Positions 7,828-14,724 of a stretch of 18,039 nt of DNA are shown piece by piece. The notes beneath the pieces were generated by a model, which was not told the DNA's origin, did not search any database, and saw only the letters and a program-made list of their open reading frames with translations. Numbering within the stretch: position 1 is the stretch's first letter; the number at the start of each line of letters is the position of its first letter. The translations under genes were made by a program, and so were the position numbers. Source of the DNA: an uncultured Collinsella sp. (GTDB lineage Bacteria > Actinomycetota > Coriobacteriia > Coriobacteriales > Coriobacteriaceae); assembly GCA_900541175.1 (NCBI GenBank), contig UQIT01000036.1:1-18039 (forward strand). The letters run 5' to 3'.

Positions 7828-8183
7828 CCGCGGTCTCGTCTTACATCGCCTACGCGCGGGCACTCAACAGGCTGGGTTGGACGCCGGCCGAGTTTGTGGT
7901 GGCGGAGTCGTTTGCCGTGCGCCTGCGCGGCATGCTGGGACGGCGTCCGGTTGCCGCCAACGGCCTGCCGCTTGTCATGGCGTTTCCGCACTGTTCCTCG
8001 GTCCACACGTGTTTTATGGCTTATCCCATCGATATCGCCTTTATCGATGCGCGCGGCTATGTCCTCGCGCGCTACGAAAACGTTTGTCCTTGGCGCATGT
8101 GCTCCTGCCCCGGCGCCTGGGCCGTACTAGAGCGTCCTTCAATCATTGTTTCGACCCCTGCCCTCCAACGCGTGCCGGCTTAA
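7824..8183 (+). CDS. DUF192 family protein at the end of the Tad operon
   Basis: This protein of about 119 residues carries the DUF192 core: FAVRLRGMLGRRP, then a central SSVHTCFMAYPIDIAFIDAR segment, then ARYENVCPWRMCSCPGAWAVLE. DUF192 proteins are small beta-rich domains of unknown biochemical role, often exported. No signal peptide is evident here. The GTG start at 7824 overlaps the upstream stop by 4 bases (GTGA), as in the other coupled genes. ATG 7803 in the same frame is an alternative adding seven residues. It has five cysteines, three clustered as CPWRMCSC. Its coupling to the last minor pilin suggests co-expression with the pilus; any function there is inference. Confidence 0.78.
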   Translation: MTAVSSYIAYARALNRLGWTPAEFVVAESFAVRLRGMLGRRPVAANGLPLVMAFPHCSSVHTCFMAYPIDIAFIDARGYVLARYENVCPWRMCSCPGAWAVLERPSIIVSTPALQRVPA

Positions 8184-8241
8184 GGGACTGAGCGAAAAAC
8201 TTCTTGCTGCCGGCTGATGCCTCTGACGTGCCGATTTATAG

Positions 8242-8282
8242 AACCGAGGCTGTGCTCAAAAACTTTTTTAAAATTCTCGGTT
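8242..8282. repeat. Inverted repeat overlapping the tRNA-Phe promoter
   Basis: A 7-base perfect inverted repeat, AACCGAG (8242-8248) and CTCGGTT (8276-8282), encloses a 27-base A/T-rich spacer. The right arm overlaps the first bases of the predicted -35 of the tRNA promoter. It could be an operator or the 3' hairpin of the Tad transcript; there is no clear U-tract after it. No better terminator for the Tad operon is visible between 8184 and 8280. Confidence 0.35.
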
Positions 8283-8308
8283 GACCGGAACGCGTCCTTG
8301 GTTATACT
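8281..8308 (+). promoter_or_regulatory. Sigma70-type promoter of tRNA-Phe
   Basis: TTGACC (8281-8286) and TATACT (8303-8308) are separated by 16 bases. Both are close to the consensus. The predicted transcript would start about 25 bases before the tRNA. Confidence 0.8.
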
Positions 8309-8340
8309 AATCAAGCCTTGAAACAAGGCACACCTCAAAT

Positions 8341-8413
<73 letters not shown>

Positions 8414-8426
8414 CCTTGAATTGACT

Positions 8427-8456
8427 AGGACCTCTGCAAAGGGGTCCTTTTCTTTT
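8427..8456 (+). terminator. Rho-independent terminator after tRNA-Phe
   Basis: AGGACCTCT (8427-8435) pairs with AGGGGTCCT (8440-8448) in a 9-bp stem with one G-T pair, closed by a GCAA tetraloop. TTTCTTTT follows. Confidence 0.88.
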
Positions 8457-8606
8457 ATGTAGGGTTCTGCGGAAAATGCGCCCCATTATTGAGCGATAGA
8501 ACGGGACATGCTTTCCGGTGCCTGCCTCCGGCGCGCGTACACACCTCGTCGCACCATTCCGAGCTCGTCTGCTCCCAGACATTCCTCCCCACTTTCGCGT
8601 CACTTT

Positions 8607-8627
8607 ACAGACCGTTCGGTCGTCTGT
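8607..8627. promoter_or_regulatory. Candidate operator dyad upstream of the GH5-like gene
   Basis: The core GACCG-TT-CGGTC (8610-8621) is a perfect palindrome, and ACAGAC (8607-8612) and GTCTGT (8622-8627) form an overlapping dyad. The form resembles operators of TetR-family repressors. It lies about 14 bases before a TATACT -10, where a repressor could block polymerase. No regulator gene is adjacent. Confidence 0.4.
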
Positions 8628-8640
8628 CCGCACACGCGGG

Positions 8641-8646
8641 TATACT
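8641..8646 (+). promoter_or_regulatory. Probable -10 element of the GH5-like gene
   Basis: TATACT is preceded by GCGGG and lies 65 bases before the gene start. No good -35 is found at 16-18 bases spacing, so this promoter may be weak or need an activator. The rest of 8457-8640 shows nothing gene-like. Confidence 0.45.
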
Positions 8647-8711
8647 CAAAACGATACTTAACCTACGCAATACGATGCGGGTTCGACCTGCATGATCCGA
8701 AGGGGGCAGTG

Positions 8712-9773
8712 ATGGAGAGGATACTCGGCGTTAATCTCTCTGGCTGGTTTATTCCCGAGCCTTGGGTGACCCCGTCGCTGTACGCGGCGACCGGTGCATC
8801 CAACGCGGCCGAGCTGCAGGAGGCCATGGGCACCGCCGCCTATAACGAGCGCATGCGCCGTCATTACGAGACGTTTGTGAGCGAGGATGATTTCCGTCGC
8901 ATGGCGCAGATCGGCCTCAACGCCGTGCGCCTGCCGGTGCCTTGGTATGCCTTTGGCTCACAGGAGTCCGATGCCTCCTACATCTCGGTTGTCGATTACA
9001 TCGACCGCGCGATTGAGTGGGCTGCCAAGTACAACATTCGCGTGCTGCTTGACCTGGCGACTGTGCCCGGTGGCCAGGGCGATTCCAACGATTCGCCCGC
9101 CACGCCGGAGGCTGTTGCCGAGTGGCATTCGTCCACTAACGGCCGCCATGTCGCACTCGACGTGCTCGAGCGCTTGGCCGAGCGTTACGGCGAGGCCGAG
9201 AGCCTGCTGGGCATTGAGCTGCTGGATACGCCGCAGATGAGTGTCCGCAAGAGTCTCTTTGCCATGACGGATGGCATTCCGGCTCACTACCTGCGCAATT
9301 TCTATCGCGATGCCTACGAGCTCGTCCGTTCGTATATGCCCGAGGATAAGATCGTCGTCTTTTCGTCTTCGGGGCATCCCAGCGAGTGGAAGCATTTTAT
9401 GCGCGGCGCCAAGTACAAGAACGTCTACATGGACCTTCACCTGTACCATTACCGCGACGAGCATGCGCTCGATATCACGAGCCCCCGCGGGCTGACGACG
9501 GCGATTTCGCGTAACAAGCGCGAGCTTAAAGAAGCGATTTCGACTGGGTTCCCCGTGCTGGTGGGCGAATGGTCGGGCGCGGCGATCTTTGCCAACTCGT
9601 CGGTTACGCCCGAGGGCCGCAATGCCTACGAGCGCGTATTTATCGCCAATCAGCTGGCTTCGTTTGCGCCGGCTGCAGGTTGGTTCTTCCAAACGTGGAA
9701 GACCGAGAAGCGCATTGCAGCATGGGACGCCCGCGCGGCGCTCGGTACACTCGAGCGCGGCATGATTGAATAG
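8712..9773 (+). CDS. GH5-family glycosidase homologue with altered acid/base site
   Basis: This 353-residue protein resembles GH5 (exo-beta-1,3-glucanase-like) enzymes. It shows GVNLSGWFIPEPWVTPSLY near residue 6, FRRMAQIGLNAVRLPVPWY at about 61-79, HLY at 243-245, the nucleophile motif GEWSG with Glu286, and WFFQTWKTE near the C terminus. At the acid/base position, where GH5 enzymes have Asn-Glu-Pro, it has Asp172-Thr173-Pro174. The usual His after IDL is Ala116. It has no signal peptide, so it is probably cytoplasmic. GGGGG (8702-8706) lies before ATG 8712. The upstream in-frame part from 8508 does not look like the family and is excluded. It may be a catalytically changed or inactive enzyme, or one acting on unusual small glycosides. 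Confidence 0.82.
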   Translation: MERILGVNLSGWFIPEPWVTPSLYAATGASNAAELQEAMGTAAYNERMRRHYETFVSEDDFRRMAQIGLNAVRLPVPWYAFGSQESDASYISVVDYIDRAIEWAAKYNIRVLLDLATVPGGQGDSNDSPATPEAVAEWHSSTNGRHVALDVLERLAERYGEAESLLGIELLDTPQMSVRKSLFAMTDGIPAHYLRNFYRDAYELVRSYMPEDKIVVFSSSGHPSEWKHFMRGAKYKNVYMDLHLYHYRDEHALDITSPRGLTTAISRNKRELKEAISTGFPVLVGEWSGAAIFANSSVTPEGRNAYERVFIANQLASFAPAAGWFFQTWKTEKRIAAWDARAALGTLERGMIE

Positions 9774-9779
9774 GTTGAT

Positions 9780-10658
9780 ATGACGCAAAACAGCGCCCAT
9801 ACGGGCAAACTCTATGTGGTCGGCACGCCCATCGGCAACCTGGGCGACCTGTCTCCGCGCGTTGGCGAGGCCTTTGCCGCTGCCGATGCCATTTGCTGCG
9901 AAGACACGCGTGTGACGTCAAAGCTGCTGATGCACCTGGGCATTTCCAAGCCGCTTGTCCGTTGCGACGAGAATGTGATCGCCAGCCGCGCCGCCGGCCT
10001 GGTCGACCGTCTGCTGGCGGGGGAGACCCTCGCCTTTGCCTCGGACGCCGGCATGCCGAGCGTGTCCGATCCCGGCCAGGCGCTGGTCGAGGCGGCGCGT
10101 GAGGCCGATGTGCCCGTCGAAGTTATTCCCGGGCCCTCTGCTTGCGTCACGGCGCTCGTTTCGTCCGGCATTCCCTGCGAGCATTTTTTCTTCGAGGGCT
10201 TTTTGGGCCGAAAGCACGGCGACCGCGTGCGCCGTTTGCAGCGCCTTGCCGTGGTGCCCGGCGCGCTCATCTTCTACGAGTCTCCACATCGCATCGTGGC
10301 GACGCTCGAGGCCGTGGCGGAGGTCTTTCCCCAACGTGAGGTTGCCGTCTGCCGCGAACTCACCAAGCTGCACGAGGAGGTCTTGCGCGGGCCCGCTGCC
10401 CAGCTTGCCGAGGAGCTGCGTGCTCGCGGCGAGGTAAAGGGCGAGATTGCGCTGGTCATCGCACCGCCGAGCGAGGATGAGGAGGCCGGTATCGTGCCGG
10501 TTGGCGCCGCGGCAGCGGATCCCGATGAGGCCCTGCGCGAGGATATCCGCGCCGCGCTCGAGGAGGGGGAGCCCGCGTCTGCGGTGGCCAAGCGCCTGTC
10601 TCAGAAGTATTCGCGCCGCAAGCGCGATGTCTATGCCATGGTGCTCGATATGCAATAG
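9780..10658 (+). CDS. rsmI: 16S rRNA (cytidine1402-2'-O)-methyltransferase RsmI
   Basis: This 292-residue protein is the SAM-dependent enzyme that 2'-O-methylates C1402 in the 16S rRNA decoding centre. The N-terminal half has the tetrapyrrole-methylase fold with VGTPIGNLGDLSPR (about 14-27) and CCEDTRVTSKLL. Further family motifs are SDAGMPSVSDPG (about 88-99) and VIPGPSACVTALVSSGIP, followed by FFFEGFLGRK and FYESPHR. The C-terminal tail is a short helical extension rich in Arg, Lys and Glu. Length and motifs match RsmI well. It begins six bases after the GH5-like stop with only a weak ribosome site, so it may be co-transcribed with that gene. Confidence 0.95.
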   Translation: MTQNSAHTGKLYVVGTPIGNLGDLSPRVGEAFAAADAICCEDTRVTSKLLMHLGISKPLVRCDENVIASRAAGLVDRLLAGETLAFASDAGMPSVSDPGQALVEAAREADVPVEVIPGPSACVTALVSSGIPCEHFFFEGFLGRKHGDRVRRLQRLAVVPGALIFYESPHRIVATLEAVAEVFPQREVAVCRELTKLHEEVLRGPAAQLAEELRARGEVKGEIALVIAPPSEDEEAGIVPVGAAAADPDEALREDIRAALEEGEPASAVAKRLSQKYSRRKRDVYAMVLDMQ

Positions 10659-10727
10659 ATGGAGGATATCCAGCCCTTGCGCTAGAATCATCCTCTGTAT
10701 GCAACGTTTTTCTGGAGGACAAACCCC

Positions 10728-12329
10728 ATGGATCAAAGCAAGCCTTCGTTCTTTATCACGACGCCCATCTACTACGTCAACGCCGATCCGCACCTGGGCA
10801 CGGCTTATTCCACCATCATCGCCGACGTTCAGGCTCGCTATCGCCGTTCCGCCGGCTATAACGTCAAATTCCTGACCGGCATGGACGAGCACGGCGAGAA
10901 GGTCGCCGAGGCCGCAGCCAAGCACAACATGACGCCGCAGGAGTGGACCGATAGCCAGGCTCCGCACTTCAAGGAGCTTTGGAGCAAGCTCGAGATTTCC
11001 AATGATGACTTCATTCGCACCACCGAGCCGCGCCAGCACCATGCCGTGCAGTACCTGTGGGAGCGCATGAAGGAGTCCGGCTACCTGTATAAGGGCAGCT
11101 ACGACGGCTGGTATTGCGTGCCTGACGAGACCTACTTTACCGATACGCAGGTCCAGAAGGGCGACGAGGAGTACGGCAGCGTCGGCCAGCACCTGTGCCC
11201 CGACTGCCACCGTCCGCTTGAGCGCGTGCAGGAGGAGTCCTACTTCTTTAAGCTTTCCGCCTTCCAGGACAAGCTGCTTAAGCTCTATGACGAGCATCCC
11301 GACTTTGTCGAGCCTGCGTTCCGCATGAACGAGGTTCGCAGCTTTGTCGAGGGCGGCCTTAACGACCTTTCCGTGAGCCGTACGAGCTTTGACTGGGGCA
11401 TTCAGGTCCCGTTTGACGAGGGTCACGTGACCTACGTGTGGTTCGATGCGCTGCTCAACTATATGACGGCCGTCGGCTACGGTGTCGACACCGACGAGGC
11501 GCGTGCCGAGCTGGCCTATCGCTGGCCCGCGCAGTTCCACATCGTGGGCAAGGACATCATCCGCTTCCACTGCGTCATTTGGCCCGCCATGCTCATGGCC
11601 ATCGGCGAGGCCCTGCCCGAGCACGTCTTTGCCCACGGCTTCCTGACCGTGCGCAATGCCGAGACCGGCAAGGCCGAGAAGATGTCCAAGAGCCGCGGCA
11701 ACGCCATCGCTCCGCAGGACGTTATCGACATGCTGGGCGTCGAGGGCTATCGCTACTACTTCATGACCGACGTCGTCCCCGGCACCGACGGTGCCATCAG
11801 CTTTGACCGCATGGAGCAGGTCTACAACGCCGATCTGGCCAACAGCTGGGGCAACCTCATCTCGCGTTCGCTCAACATGAGCGGCAAGTATTTTGACGGT
11901 TGCGCGCCCGCCAAGCCCGCATCGTTCGATGCGTTCGACAACCCGCTGGCAAAGATTGCCGACGGTTTGGTCGAGCGCTACATGGCCAAGATGGACGTGC
12001 TCGATTACGGTGGAGCCAAGGACGAGGTCATGGAGCTCATCCACGCCGCCAACCACTACATCGAGGACTCCGAGCCTTGGGCACTTGCCAAGGACGAGGC
12101 CAAGGCTGACGAGCTGGCGTTTGTGATCTACAACCTGCTCGAGGCCATCCGCATTGCCGCTCACCTGCTGATGCCGCTCATGCCCCAGACTTCTGCCGAG
12201 GCCCTGCGCCGTCTGTCCTGTGAGGGCGAGGCCGCGAGCGACGACCTCAAGGGCATTTGCGCTTGGGGCCTGCTTGCCGGCGGTCAGCCCGTCGAGAAGG
12301 GCGATCCGCTGTTCCCGCGTCTGGCGTAG
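10728..12329 (+). CDS. metG: Methionyl-tRNA synthetase
   Basis: This 533-residue class I synthetase charges tRNA-Met. The HIGH-type motif is HLGT (22-25) and KMSKS is at 318-322. FLTGMDEHGEKVAEAA and TYVWFDALLNYMTAVGY are also typical. The knuckle region carries C157-P-D-C160, but the other half reads C130-V-P-D133, so the second Cys of a CxxC pair is Asp. The anticodon-binding helical domain ends the protein; the C-terminal tRNA-binding (Trbp111-like) domain found in longer MetRS is absent. GGAGG (10714-10718) precedes ATG 10728. A TAGAAT at 10683-10688 could be a -10 but lacks a good -35. Codon use is strongly biased, as expected for a highly expressed gene. Confidence 0.97.
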   Translation: MDQSKPSFFITTPIYYVNADPHLGTAYSTIIADVQARYRRSAGYNVKFLTGMDEHGEKVAEAAAKHNMTPQEWTDSQAPHFKELWSKLEISNDDFIRTTEPRQHHAVQYLWERMKESGYLYKGSYDGWYCVPDETYFTDTQVQKGDEEYGSVGQHLCPDCHRPLERVQEESYFFKLSAFQDKLLKLYDEHPDFVEPAFRMNEVRSFVEGGLNDLSVSRTSFDWGIQVPFDEGHVTYVWFDALLNYMTAVGYGVDTDEARAELAYRWPAQFHIVGKDIIRFHCVIWPAMLMAIGEALPEHVFAHGFLTVRNAETGKAEKMSKSRGNAIAPQDVIDMLGVEGYRYYFMTDVVPGTDGAISFDRMEQVYNADLANSWGNLISRSLNMSGKYFDGCAPAKPASFDAFDNPLAKIADGLVERYMAKMDVLDYGGAKDEVMELIHAANHYIEDSEPWALAKDEAKADELAFVIYNLLEAIRIAAHLLMPLMPQTSAEALRRLSCEGEAASDDLKGICAWGLLAGGQPVEKGDPLFPRLA

Positions 12330-12371
12330 AGACCGCGCGAGCGCCATATCGGCAATTTGCTGTTTAGCTAT

Positions 12372-12407
12372 AAGGGCATGGCCACCACGGTCCATGCCCT
12401 TTTGTTT
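12372..12407 (+). terminator. Rho-independent terminator after metG
   Basis: AAGGGCATGG (12372-12381) pairs with CCATGCCCTT (12392-12401) in a perfect 10-bp stem with a 10-base loop. TTTGTTT at the end of the stem provides a U-rich tail. It separates metG from rsmA. Confidence 0.85.
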
Positions 12408-12439
12408 CAAGACGCCGCCATCATGCTAAGGAGGCAACC

Positions 12440-13300
12440 ATGACAACTTCGCCTTTGGCAAACCCCACGGCCACCAGGGAGCTGCTAGAGGAGTTTGGCC
12501 TTGCGACCAAGCATCGCTTGGGCCAGAACTTCCTAATTGACAACCATGTGATCGAGCGTATTTGCGAGCTTGCCGAGCTTGCGGGCGATGAGCGCGTGCT
12601 CGAGGTTGGCCCAGGTGTTGGCACGCTCACGCTTGCGCTGCTGCAGGAGGCATCGTGCGTCACGTCGATCGAGGCCGATCCCGAGCTCGAGCCGGTGCTC
12701 GATGCCCATGCCGCTGACTATGCCAACTTCCGTTTTATCATGGGCGACGCGCTCAAGGTGGGCCCGGAGCAGATTGAGCAGGCTGCGGGCGGTGAGCCGA
12801 CGGTGTTTGTCGCGAACCTGCCCTATAACGTGGCGGCGACGATCATTTTGCAATTTTTCCAGACGATGCCGGCGCTCAAGCGTGCCGTCGTCATGGTGCA
12901 AAAGGAGGTTGCCGATCGCATTGCCGCAGTGTCGGGCAACAAGACCTATGGCGGCTATACGGCAAAGCTCGGCCTGTATGCGCAGGTGACGGGCCGCTTT
13001 GAGGTGCCGCCGCGCTGCTTTATGCCGGCGCCGCACGTGGACTCGGCCGTCGTGCGTATCGACCGTGTTGACGGTGTGGTGCCCGAAGGACTCGATCGCG
13101 AATTTGTGGCCCGCGTGATTGATGCTGCATTTGCCCAGCGTCGCAAGACCATCCGCAATTCCATGAGCGCCAACGGCTTTGCCAAGGACGTGCTCGATGC
13201 TGCCTTTGAGGCTTGCGGTATTGCACCCACCACGCGCGCCGAGACGCTTGATGTTGCTGACTTTGTCCGTCTGGCCCAGGAGCTAATCCATGATGCCTAA
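12440..13300 (+). CDS. rsmA: 16S rRNA (adenine1518-N6/adenine1519-N6)-dimethyltransferase
   Basis: This 286-residue protein (RsmA/KsgA) dimethylates two adjacent adenines in the 3' hairpin of 16S rRNA, a late step in small-subunit assembly. It shows QNFLID (30-34 region), the SAM-binding motif EVGPGVGTLT (55-64), the acidic IEAD (77-80), GDAL (102-105) and the catalytic NLPY (126-129). The family segment FMPAPHVDSAVVRI follows. AAGGAGG (12428-12434) lies five bases before ATG 12440. Its end overlaps the next gene by 8-11 bases. Pairing of metG, tatD and rsmA is a common bacterial arrangement. Confidence 0.96.
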   Translation: MTTSPLANPTATRELLEEFGLATKHRLGQNFLIDNHVIERICELAELAGDERVLEVGPGVGTLTLALLQEASCVTSIEADPELEPVLDAHAADYANFRFIMGDALKVGPEQIEQAAGGEPTVFVANLPYNVAATIILQFFQTMPALKRAVVMVQKEVADRIAAVSGNKTYGGYTAKLGLYAQVTGRFEVPPRCFMPAPHVDSAVVRIDRVDGVVPEGLDREFVARVIDAAFAQRRKTIRNSMSANGFAKDVLDAAFEACGIAPTTRAETLDVADFVRLAQELIHDA

Positions 13301-14207
13301 TGCCGAACGTGTGACGTTTACCAAGAAAAAGAAGACGGTTGCTTGTCCCGTGCCCTTGGCACCGCTTGCCGACACGCATGCGCATCTGCTTTCGTTCTGG
13401 GGCAAGGATGTGCCTGAGACGCTCGTGCGTGCCAAGGCGGCGGGCGTCGACCTGTTGGTGACGATGTTCGACCCCATCGCTGATAAACGCAGCGTGACGG
13501 ACTATAGCGACTGGCTGACGCGCGAGATTCTGCCGATGCAGGATATCCCGCAGATCAAGTATCTTGCCGGCGTGCATCCGTATGGCGCGCCGGACTATGC
13601 CGACGACGTTCACGCACAGGTCGTTGCCGCACTCGATGATCCCTTATGCGCCGGTATTGGCGAAATCGGCCTGGACTACCACATGGACTATGACGACGAT
13701 ATCGCGCCGGCACCCCATAACGTGCAGATTGACTGCATGGCGCGCCAGCTCGAGCTTGCCGTGTGCCGTAACGTGCCGGTGGAGCTACATCTGCGTCACG
13801 AGGACACGGACCAGGAGCGCACCTCGCACGTGGACGCCTACAACGTGCTTCGTGAGGTGGGCGTGCCCCAGGCCGGTTGTGTGCTGCACTGCTTTGGCGA
13901 GGACCGCGCCACGATGGAGCGCTTTGTGGAGCTGGGCTGCTATATCGCCTATGGTGGTGCGGCCACCTTCAAGCGCAACGACGACGTGCGCGAGGCATTT
14001 GCGGCAACCCCACTCGATCGAATTTTGTTCGAGACGGATTGCCCGTATATGGCTCCGGAGCCCATCCGCGGTCTTGAATGCGAGCCCGCAATGATCTCCA
14101 TTACGGCAAACGCGCTGGTTAACGACCGTGTCGATCGCACTGGTGAGGACGCCGAAACAATCGCGCAAGCCGCTTGGGAGAATGCCTGCAAACTTTTTCA
14201 AAAATAG
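13290..14207 (+). CDS. TatD-family metal-dependent hydrolase
   Basis: This 305-residue protein has a TIM-barrel amidohydrolase fold with two-metal site residues: DTHAH (28-32), Glu125 in GEIGLD, His167 in ELHLRHED, His200 in LHCFG, and Asp250 in ETDCPYM. These match TatD nucleases/deoxyribonucleases. It has a basic N-terminal extension of about 25 residues (TKKKK) and is longer than typical TatD proteins of about 260. The HLRHED segment departs from the more usual HSRDA. The start is one of two tandem ATG codons (13290 or 13293) inside the end of rsmA. YcfH-like TatD proteins next to metG/rsmA are common; their cellular substrate is not settled. Confidence 0.9.
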   Translation: MMPNAERVTFTKKKKTVACPVPLAPLADTHAHLLSFWGKDVPETLVRAKAAGVDLLVTMFDPIADKRSVTDYSDWLTREILPMQDIPQIKYLAGVHPYGAPDYADDVHAQVVAALDDPLCAGIGEIGLDYHMDYDDDIAPAPHNVQIDCMARQLELAVCRNVPVELHLRHEDTDQERTSHVDAYNVLREVGVPQAGCVLHCFGEDRATMERFVELGCYIAYGGAATFKRNDDVREAFAATPLDRILFETDCPYMAPEPIRGLECEPAMISITANALVNDRVDRTGEDAETIAQAAWENACKLFQK

Positions 14208-14210
14208 TTC

Positions 14211-14239
14211 TTGCGTTCGTGGTGGCGCTCCGTTATTCT
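14211..14239 (+). promoter_or_regulatory. Promoter of tRNA-Leu
   Basis: TTGCGT (14211-14216) and TATTCT (14234-14239) are 17 bases apart. The predicted start is a few bases before the tRNA. The -35 begins just after the TatD stop. Confidence 0.65.
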
Positions 14240-14250
14240 AATTCCTGCAC

Positions 14251-14337
14251 GCGGGTGTGGCGGAATTGGCAGACGCGTACGGTTCAGGTCCGTATGGGGG
14301 CAACCCCATGAAGGTTCAAGTCCTTTCGCCCGCACCA
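14251..14337 (+). tRNA. tRNA-Leu (anticodon CAG)
   Basis: This class II tRNA has acceptor stem GCGGGTG/CGCCCGC with one T-G pair. The anticodon stem is TACGG/CCGTA with loop TTCAGGT (anticodon CAG). It has a long variable arm (TGGGGGCAACCCCA) and a T-arm with TTCAAGT. The CCA end is encoded (14335-14337), unlike in the tRNA-Phe of this window. Confidence 0.96.
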
Positions 14338-14348
14338 TTGATTGAAAG

Positions 14349-14373
14349 AGCTCCCAGCAATGGGAGCTTTTTT
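14349..14373 (+). terminator. Rho-independent terminator after tRNA-Leu
   Basis: AGCTCCCA (14349-14356) pairs perfectly with TGGGAGCT (14361-14368) around a GCAA tetraloop, followed by five Ts. Upstream As extend the stem, so it could also act on the minus strand. Confidence 0.92.
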
Positions 14374-14428
14374 GTTATGGGCCGTTTTGGTAGATTTGAC
14401 ATATCGATTTCGCGCGGTAGATGTCCCT

Positions 14429-14458
14429 GTGGTCAAAAAGTGGCAAATATGAGTACTG
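14429..14458 (+). repeat. Left terminal inverted repeat
   Basis: This 30-base arm pairs with 14618-14647. The three mismatches are at positions 12, 13 and 15 of the arm. It contains the palindrome AGTACT near its inner end. Confidence 0.85.
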
Positions 14459-14617
14459 ACATGAAAATAGAGACATTTCATGAAGCTATTTTTGCTCATT
14501 TTGCGCAACAGATGTACGCTAATTTGGCTCAACCTTGAGACAAAATGAAGTAATTTCGATAGACCTCGGGTTCAACGAGGCGATTTTGACCCAAATACGC
14601 TGTTACTAAACTGGTAA

Positions 14618-14647
14618 CAGTACTCATATTTGGCCTTTTTTGACCAC
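14618..14647 (-). repeat. Right terminal inverted repeat
   Basis: This is the reverse-complement partner of 14429-14458. Its last bases, GACCAC, mirror GTGGTC at the left end. The inner three bases are shared with the hairpin at 14600-14620. Confidence 0.85.
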
Positions 14648-14663
14648 GGGTCCTCTTGTTGGT

Positions 14664-14692
14664 GTCACACAGCTGCTTCGTGCGGGTATCCT
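14664..14692 (+). promoter_or_regulatory. Possible promoter of the SPFH gene
   Basis: GTCACA (14664-14669, four of six consensus bases) and TATCCT (14687-14692) are 17 bases apart. The -10 is preceded by GCGGG, as is the -10 before the GH5-like gene. It lies just outside the right inverted repeat. Confidence 0.45.
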
Positions 14693-14724
14693 AATGCCAA
14701 CGTGTGCCTATCAGAGGAGAGACC

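Larger units (their letters stand above)
14429..14647. mobile_element. Candidate MITE-like element bounded by 30-bp inverted repeats
   Basis: The stretch 14338-14724 has no gene. Within it, the 30 bases at 14429-14458 (starting GTGGTCAAAAA, ending ATATGAGTACTG) match the reverse complement of 14618-14647 at 27 of 30 positions. The roughly 159 bases between are AT-richer than the neighbourhood and have no convincing reading frame. Just inside each arm is a hairpin: CATGAAA/TTTCATG (14460-14482) and CTGTTAC/GTAACAG (14600-14620). I see no clear target-site duplication. A small non-autonomous element or a structured RNA are both possible. Confidence 0.5.

Noticed and set aside
10683..10688. TAGAAT as a -10 element for metG
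   Set aside because: No acceptable -35 lies 15-19 bases upstream, so it is mentioned only in the metG entry.
9918..12410. An 830-codon open frame on the minus strand across rsmI and metG
   Set aside because: It lies antisense to two genes with unmistakable family motifs, has no recognisable domain, and is what strong GC-rich codon bias produces on the opposite strand.
14257..14538. Open frames on both strands across tRNA-Leu and its terminator
   Set aside because: They are translated tRNA and terminator sequence with no ribosome site or protein features.
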